Below, piece after piece: positions 58,680-64,000 of a DNA stretch of 64,000 nt. This DNA is from Lates calcarifer. Lineage: Eukaryota > Chordata > Actinopteri > Centropomidae. The DNA is taken from positions 4,681,377 through 4,745,376 of the forward strand of contig NC_066856.1 of assembly GCF_001640805.2 (NCBI RefSeq), in the 5' to 3' direction. The notes below the pieces were generated by a model. The model had not been told where the DNA came from. It saw only the letters and a list, made by a program, of their open reading frames with translations, and made no database searches. The position numbers were made by a program, and so were the translations under genes. Position 1 is the first letter of the stretch; every line of letters begins with the position of its first letter.

Positions 58680-59230
58680 TTCACTTAAGTAAAAGTACCA
58701 ATACAAAAATGTAACAATACTTGATCCGTGTCCACAGGATGGACATCCTGTACACCACAGGCCTCAGTTCTACTGGTTGCCTGTGCTTCAAGCATGTACG
58801 CAAGTGCGACATGAAGCAGCCAGGCAACAACCCCAAAAGCTGGGAAGAAGCTGCACGTGACCACGCCATTTGCTGCACTGAATAGAGGCACATGTCCTCA
58901 CTGCAGGAGAAGAGGCAGAAGAAGAAGCTACGAGCAGCAGCCCCAACTGTGTCAGGCCCCTCTCCATTCATCTGTGCCAACTGCAGGAGAGACTGCCGCT
59001 CCAGAGCGGGGCTGGACAGCCACAATCGCCACTGCAACAAAACCAATGGCCCTTCAGGTACAATCCATCATCAGCTCTGGAGGATTGGTTTCCTACTTTT
59101 ATCAGCAAAATGTATTTAAAGTGTCAAAAGTAAAAGTATTCATTATGCAGAAAACTGACCTTTGCTGACTGATAGATTATTATATTTGACTGATGCATCA
59201 GTGTGTTCACAGCAAAAGTTCTCTTTAATT
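58680..59230. repeat. 'AAGTAAAAGTAC' interspersed repeat split by a LINE piece
   Basis: The left part CACTTAAGTAAAAGTACCAA (58682) and the right parts AAAGTGTCAAAAGTAAAAGT (59118) and ATTCATTATGCAGAAAACTG, then TTATTATATTTGACTGATGC, follow the usual order of a common fish non-autonomous repeat. The middle is replaced by LINE sequence at about 58730-59090. Outer boundaries are uncertain. Confidence 0.6.
58730..59090 (+). mobile_element. LINE ORF2 C-terminus with zinc finger, decayed
   Basis: One frame from 58739 to past 59053 reads MDILYTTGLSSTGCLCFKHV, then RKCDMKQPGNNPKSWEEAAR and DHAICCTE. A TAG follows at 58883-58885, then RHMSSLQEKRQKKKLRAAAP and FICANCRRDCRSRAGLDSHN-RHC. This follows the C-terminal order of a LINE family ('...KDVCKRDMK...WEALAADR...KRQRRK...CPTCxRxCRSRxGLxSHxRxC'). 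The finger is C-x2-C-x12-H-x2-H/x3-C. Only one in-frame stop is present, so decay is modest. It is not a host zinc-finger gene: there is no upstream coding sequence and both flanks are another repeat. Confidence 0.8.
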
Positions 59231-59493
59231 ACTCTGACCTCCCAGAGGATCACAATATAAATCTGAGGGGTCATGAAATGATGACTAGGACAAATCAGGC
59301 AAAAATCATTTACTGGACCTTTCTCTGATCTTTGATTTTGGGGTGGGGTTGGGGCAGTAAATGTACATTTTAGAGCCACAAATGGTTATTGAAAAAAAAA
59401 CCTAGTGAGAAGTTTTTAAATGTCTCATTGGTGGAACTGCTAACTCAGACCAGAGGGGGTTCCAGCCTTTATGGTGTCCTGGGTGAAACCCCT

Positions 59494-59520
59494 GCTTTGC
59501 TTTGCTTTGCTTTGCTTTGC
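59494..59520 (+). repeat. (TTTGC)n pentanucleotide repeat
   Basis: About five perfect copies of TTTGC, an uncommon unit in this window. Confidence 0.93.
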
Positions 59521-59815
59521 AGGAATGTGGATTCTAATGCCTGGCCCAGTCCCCAGGTGGTTTTACACAAATTGGAATACTTGGCTACTGTATCAATCCA
59601 CTATATTCCCCTGATCCCCCACTCCATGGGGGTGACTCACAAACTAGTAGGGGGCCCGCTCTAACCCACACGGTGAAATGATATCATTATCCACCCAATC
59701 GTACTACATTGAAACGTATAAAATAATTTCATGAGTCACGTCAGTCTGTCTCTTAAACTGCCTTTTTATCTAGTCTGTAGCCATATATTTATGATGAATA
59801 GTTTAGATCCTGATC

Positions 59816-60235
59816 TTAGTTCTTGGAGAAGAATTTTAGCCGCCGGAAGTCTGGATGTAAAGTAAAGGGAGAAACAAGTTGAGTACACGCTGGACAAGTC
59901 ATGTCCACACTTACCTCATCACCTGGCTGCGAGCGCTGCGTCCACCTCCGCAAGAAGATCCTTGGTCTGCTGACGCCGCCGCCGCCGCCGCTCAGGTCGC
60001 TCCTGCTCCAGTCCCGGCCTTGGCTGCTCCAGTCCCGGCCTTGGCTGCTCCTGATAACCGCACCTCTGACATCTTCAAACGGCATTTCAGCTGGATCCTT
60101 CACTTGCTTACTGACTGACGAGGGTGGGGCGTTGGTCGTTTTAGCCGCATCTTTAGCCTTCACACGTGGCTCCAGTCTGTCTGTACAGTTTACAACACGG
60201 GTTTTAAGGACAACTTTAGCCTCTTTTGGAATCAT
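59816..60235 (-). other. 139-codon frame in GC-rich island, uncertain
   Basis: The segment 59880-60240 is clearly richer in G+C and CpG than its surroundings. The minus frame begins MIPKEAKVVLKTRVVNCTDR, contains two copies of SSQGRDW (60004-60045 region) and a GGGGG run from (GCC)n, and ends FRRLKFFSKN. Two plus-strand frames (59879-60118, 59901-60251) overlap it. It could be a 5' part of the LINE that follows on the plus strand, a CpG-rich remnant, or an exon-like piece. No known domain is visible. Confidence 0.2.
59974..60045 (+). repeat. (GCC)n and a 21-bp tandem duplication
   Basis: (GCC)n spans 59974-59991. Then CTGCTCCAGTCCCGGCCTTGG... occurs twice (60004-60024 and 60025-60045), with a partial third start. 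The 21-bp unit keeps frame on both strands. Confidence 0.92.
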
Positions 60236-60401
60236 CCATCATTTTATCTGAAGCATGGTGTTCACCTCAGCACACTGGGTGCACATACTTGCACAACATA
60301 TTTTGTACAGTCTGTCACACTCCTACAGTCTGACTGCCCTCTGCCACAGCTAGCCATGGTTTGATGCCAGTTACTTTGGGTCTTCAACCGCGAGCCGACT
60401 T

Positions 60402-60422
60402 CCTCCTCCTCCTCCTCCTCCA
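60402..60422 (+). repeat. (CCT)n microsatellite
   Basis: Seven CCT triplets between GCGAGCCGACTT and CCAACATCTC. Confidence 0.95.
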
Positions 60423-60479
60423 ACATCTCACCCTGGCACAGAGTCACCAGCCCCCCCTTGTGCCCAGATGCCCTGAATG

Positions 60480-60870
60480 CACATAATGCTCAATATTAAG
60501 TCCCTCTACAAAAAATCTTTTATTTGCCAGGACTTTATATGGCTAACAAATCTGACTTTTTAAATGATACCTGAAACCTGGCTGAATGTTTGTGACTCAG
60601 TGCCCCCCCCCCCCCCCCCCCAACTATTTTCACTTGCCCCAGGATATTTGATAGAGGAGGATAACTTGCAGTTGTGTATAACACCAACATTAACCTCCAT
60701 CTCCTTGGGTGACTTTACATCTTTTGACTCACTGTGTTTCTCTATCAAATGGGACCTCTTTATACATGTTACCCATGGGGCATATCATCCACAGGCATGA
60801 GCTTTCACTCCTATGCAGATGACACCCAATTTTATCTCTTTTAACCCCAATGGCTCCAATCAAATTAATA
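60480..60870 (+). mobile_element. L2/CR1-like LINE, 5' segment (endonuclease to YADD)
   Basis: The plus strand reads MLNIKSLYKKSFICQDFIW (about 60490) and later IPETWLN (60564-60590), the endonuclease start block where active copies have LTETWL. A C run (60603-60621) has expanded inside it, followed by FSLAPGYLIEE for the 'PPGFS...' block. A deletion then joins to LYMLPMGHIIHRHE and, in the next frame, MSFHSYADDTQFYL with the YADD catalytic motif still intact at about 60810-60821. The text stops at 60870 in mid-domain and resumes at 61675 after an insertion. The element has frameshifts and stops and is not functional. Confidence 0.85.
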
Positions 60871-60875
60871 TACTC

Positions 60876-61669
60876 TGTAACGGAACAGCTTCGGTGATGA
60901 TACGCTGGCTGTATATATACTGGCCTAATCCTCCGGTCAGAGAAGACGCAGCAACTTCTCTCCTTTAGATGAATTTATTGACATCTATATCCAAATGAAC
61001 AGGACACTGTAAGTACACCGTAGTATATGTAAGTGTGGTTTGTGATATCTGCAAAGGGCAACAATAATAAACAATATTAATTAACCTACTATACAGTGGC
61101 ATTAATAATAGAGTAACATGAATTACTATAGACATGAGTAACATGTCATACTGCAAATCACCGCTAGGGGGCCGTGTAGGATCGTTAAACAACACAACGG
61201 CTTTGGCCCAACGGGCAGGTCACATGACCAAACTAACTGACAGCCCCGTCGGTTACTGGTCCGGTCAATTTAACACGCTAGCATCAATATGAGAGCAACC
61301 TCAATGAATGACAGCTACACAGCTAAATAAACATTTGCGGAAGGAAATAAAATGTATGATAATTAACTGAGTTACATGTTGGGCCGTCCATGTTTCATGA
61401 GGTTCAGTTAAGACATACTAAATGGTAAGCTAGCAAAGCAAACGAGCATATTACACTGGTAATATCAACAGCTCTCGTCACATATGAAATATATACAATA
61501 TCCGCTCATCACGTAACTTACACCATCACCGACGCACACTGTTGTACAAAGGAATAAAGAACAGCACTGACAATCGGTGGAAGATTAACTAGTTACAGAA
61601 AGTTTATCAAACACAGTGCGCATGCGCAAACAGTCAAGCATCAGTCTCTGCGTAAAGCAGCTTGACGTG
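60876..61669. mobile_element. LTR-like insertion (794 bp) inside the LINE
   Basis: The LINE reading is broken exactly here, and TACTC occurs on both sides (60871-60875 and 61670-61674), a possible 5-bp target duplication. The insert starts TGTAACGG, the usual start of many LTRs, has a TATATATA box-like run near 60911-60922 and an AATAAA at about 61551. It contains a perfect TGCGCATGCGCA palindrome at 61617-61628. It ends ...GACGTG and not the expected CA, so the right end is uncertain. No coding sequence is seen, so a solo LTR is the best guess. A non-LTR explanation (an unknown DNA element) is possible. Orientation is not settled. Confidence 0.5.
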
Positions 61670-61674
61670 TACTC

Positions 61675-62465
61675 CATCACAGCAGGGAATTCACAACATG
61701 CTCAATGACCACATCCTTGACCTCAATATCCTGAAGTTAAATATTAAGAAGACTGGGATAATTATTGGTCCTGACTGTAAAAATCTTGCTGTCATCTTTG
61801 ATACCCACCTCAGCTTGCACAAGCATATCAACTCAGTTGTACCATCTTAGGAGATTCTTCACTACTACTACACATTACTCCCATAGCATGTCTTCATTGG
61901 CCTCGTATTCATTTTTATTGATGACTTATAAGCCCTGTTGTCTGGACTTGCACCTGTGTACATCACAGATCCTCTGACATCATATGTACCTAGTCATAAC
62001 CTGAGGTCCTCAGCCAAGACTCTGCTACCATTCCACAATCATGTCCAAGGACCAAGGACCAAGGACCTGTTAGGGCCCCCACTCTTTGGAACAACCTTCC
62101 TGAGAAGGTCAGACTGACAAGCTCCTTGTCTTCTTTTAAATCCCTCTTAAACACTCATTTTTACAAGTGTGCTTTCTCAGGTCTTGCAGTCTGAATTTCT
62201 CTCTTACTTTCCCATTTTCAAAACCTATAAATACACAAAATCATTCTCCTGGTTCCTATTTTTATTTTTATTGATTGTTCTAACCATTTTAGAATGTCCT
62301 CTTTAGCTGACTCAATCCTCATTTGTAGCACATTGGTTTTTGTTTTAATTGTTTTCTAAGGTTTCCCTTCAATTTTCATTTTGTCTTGTAAGGCACATTG
62401 TAGCTGTGCTTTGAAAGGTGCTACATAAGTAAAGTATATTATTGTTAATAGTATTATTAATTAAG
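61675..62465 (+). mobile_element. L2/CR1-like LINE, 3' segment and tail
   Basis: After the insertion the reverse transcriptase continues: NILKLNIKKTGIIIGP, KNLAVIFDTHLSLHKHINSV, then (frames shifting) LAPVYITDPLTSYVPSHNLR and SSAKTLLPFH, and a decayed 'WNSLP...SFKSLLKTHLF' block near 62085-62165. The YADD motif to LKLN distance with the insert removed is about 40 residues, as expected for the family. The 3' end ATTGTAGCTGTGCTTTGAAA, GGTGCTACATAAGTAAAGTA and a TTATTGTTAATAGTATTATT tail is the L2-type terminus. A tandem CAAGGAC triplet at about 62048-62066 is a local duplication. Confidence 0.88.
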
Positions 62466-62479
62466 TCCATCATTTACAT

Positions 62480-63155
62480 CTCAGGAATGTAGTTTAGGCC
62501 TAACTTCTCATGGTACAAAATAAGGATAATCTCATAGGAAATGTAATTAACAGGTCAAATGTAGTCTTATTTTATTCTCTTCAAAACACTTTAAAAACAA
62601 AATTCAGGGCAAAAGAAATTAATCTAATCTTTTAACAAAAATGTTTTAAATGTCCCTTGACTCAATTGTCTCTAAAGAAAATATCTATTAACTGAAGAGT
62701 TTGTAGAGAAGAAAAAAAAGAGAGAGAGAGAGAGAGAATGGGGAATTATTCAGTCTCAAGGTGATGAGACTGGAATGTGTATTGAAGACAGGGGAGAGAG
62801 AACACACTGAACTGTCTCATATTAACCGCTGAACGTTTCTTCAGTAAGATGATCCATGATTTCAAAAGGTAAAGAAGAACAGTAAAACCGTGTTTGTCAG
62901 AAACACTCATCCTAGTGTCAGATGCAGCTCAGGGATTCTTCACTCTACTAAAAGCCCGCTATGACTTAATATGAATTACAATCAGAATGGATTTAATCTT
63001 GCTTACCTTGTAGTTTAGAGTTGGCTCTAACACTCTTCCCCTGAGATGTGTCTGTCTTCTCTTTCACACACACTCCCTCACAGGTGTCAGCAATTAGCAC
63101 CCTCCCTTCTGCTGTGCCACTCCCACTCTGCTGCTGTGCAGTAAAGGAGCAGTCT
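62480..63155. other. Non-coding stretch with (GA)n
   Basis: An A-run and (GA)n tract lie at 62709-62739. No gene is seen. Confidence 0.6.
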
Positions 63156-63159
63156 GCTG

Positions 63160-63182
63160 TTTTTTTTTTTTTTTTTTTTTTT
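63160..63182 (+). repeat. Poly(T) run
   Basis: 23 consecutive T. It could be the reverse of a retroposon poly(A) tail, but no body is recognised on either side. Confidence 0.93.
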
Positions 63183-63494
63183 GGCTGGCTGTTAAAAAAT
63201 TTTGTGCTGTTGCCCTCTCCCATCGTTTATGTAAGTCGCTGGATTAAGTAGCACCAGGCAATTTGCAAAGGACGGAAACTGAGTGTTAAATTGTTGGCAC
63301 AGTAACTGGATATTAAAGATACCGAACACTGATTGTTAATGTCATCTCCTTGATCTAACTTGAGTTCCACAAGAAAAATGTCAAAGGCAACATATTATGT
63401 GTAATTATTTGAATAAGCTCTTTTACAGTAGCTGTCAACTTAATCAAAATAATTCAATGATTTCCTAGAATCACAACATTTTGCACTGTTCACA

Positions 63495-63560
63495 AATGCA
63501 TTTCCCTGAGGGAGCCATCCCAAGGGATCAATAAAGTCTAGTCTAAGTCTAAGTCTCTCA
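63495..63560 (+). repeat. LINE/SINE 3' tail with TCTAAG repeats
   Basis: CATTTCCCTGAGGGAGCCAT and CCCAAGGGATCAATAAAGTC are followed by an imperfect (TCTAAG)n. This matches the common fish retroposon ending 'atttccc...gggatcaataaagt' plus a short tandem tail. Only the last about 60 bp is recognisable. Confidence 0.65.
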
Positions 63561-63564
63561 TTTA

Positions 63565-64000
63565 AAACTTTAAATCATGGTATAGTTTTAGAAAAGTATG
63601 ATTTCTGGGAGACAGGAAACTGGGAAAACAGAGGGATAAAAACAGAATCACTTTATACCCAGCATCATTTTAGACCCAAACAGCGCTCAGGAAACAGCAG
63701 GAATAAGGTTTACTGAGATGGATAGTCCAAGCTTTTACAGCATTTCCTTAAACCCAGTGCAACCCAGGGGGAGCCAGGTTTTCTATCAACACTTCTGACC
63801 ACATCCGCAAACATGCTGCCTGCTGTGGAGAGGCCACAAAACTCTCTGCTCTGTGCTAAATATAAGTCTACATACATATGCAAGACACCACAGGAAAAAA
63901 AAGCAGGGACATTTTTACATTCTGCCGTCTGTTTGCTTTTATTTTGCCAAAACTGTTTATAACCAGTCATTTAAATGGTCTTTCACTAAGATAAAAATCA
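63565..64000. other. Non-coding stretch
   Basis: An 86-codon minus frame (63710-63970) has no domain. Nothing else is seen. Confidence 0.5.

Noticed and set aside
58892..59119. Zinc-finger frame as a host transcription-factor gene
   Set aside because: The text around the finger (CDMK...WEEAA...EKRQKKK) follows LINE C-termini, an in-frame stop lies upstream, and both flanks are repeats.

Overview
The window reads as vertebrate, almost certainly teleost fish, nuclear DNA. It is AT-rich and full of simple repeats: (AT)n, (GT)n, (CT)n and poly(A). It also holds many decayed transposable elements whose wording I recognise from fish genomes: Tc1/mariner, hAT non-autonomous elements, L2/CR1-like LINEs, and the abundant fish repeat with the phrase 'gcatgttctccc...gtactccgg' and an ATGGATGG tail. 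I found no host gene with a convincing exon series, no rRNA or tRNA gene, no CRISPR array and no prokaryotic-type operon. The stretch is most likely intergenic or the inside of a very large intron. Almost all open frames are below 140 codons and look like chance.

Layout. 1-20 kb is mostly unique sequence. It carries a decayed coiled-coil pseudogene (about 2.7-3.1 kb), (AT)n tracts, a Tc1 inverted-repeat remnant around an (AT)n tract (11.7-11.84 kb) and one long copy of the common fish repeat (13.7-14.06 kb, minus). 20-40 kb has a Tc1 transposase 3' fragment (20.4-20.75 kb), a LINE 3' end (26.25-26.5 kb), two minus-strand LINE pieces (33.4-34.0 kb reverse transcriptase, 37.7-38.1 kb endonuclease) and a second, longer copy of the coiled-coil pseudogene (39.07-39.96 kb). 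40-55 kb is mainly unique, with one clear short inverted-repeat element at 50.4-50.6 kb. 55-62.5 kb is a dense cluster of elements. It has an internally deleted Tc1, a 909-bp hAT-type element with perfect 8-bp target duplications and a smaller repeat nested in it, a perfect 20-bp hairpin, a LINE zinc-finger tail nested in another repeat, and an L2-like LINE split by an LTR-like insertion.

No genes act together in a pathway here. The content is a record of mobile-element insertion and decay. The least explained items are the two dispersed copies of a coiled-coil gene with 36-codon repeats, the LTR-like insertion carrying a palindromic NRF-1-type site, the perfect hairpin, and a 194-codon minus-strand frame at 20.7-21.3 kb. 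I did not find a convincing new biological system. Family names rest on recognised protein and repeat wording, not on a database search.
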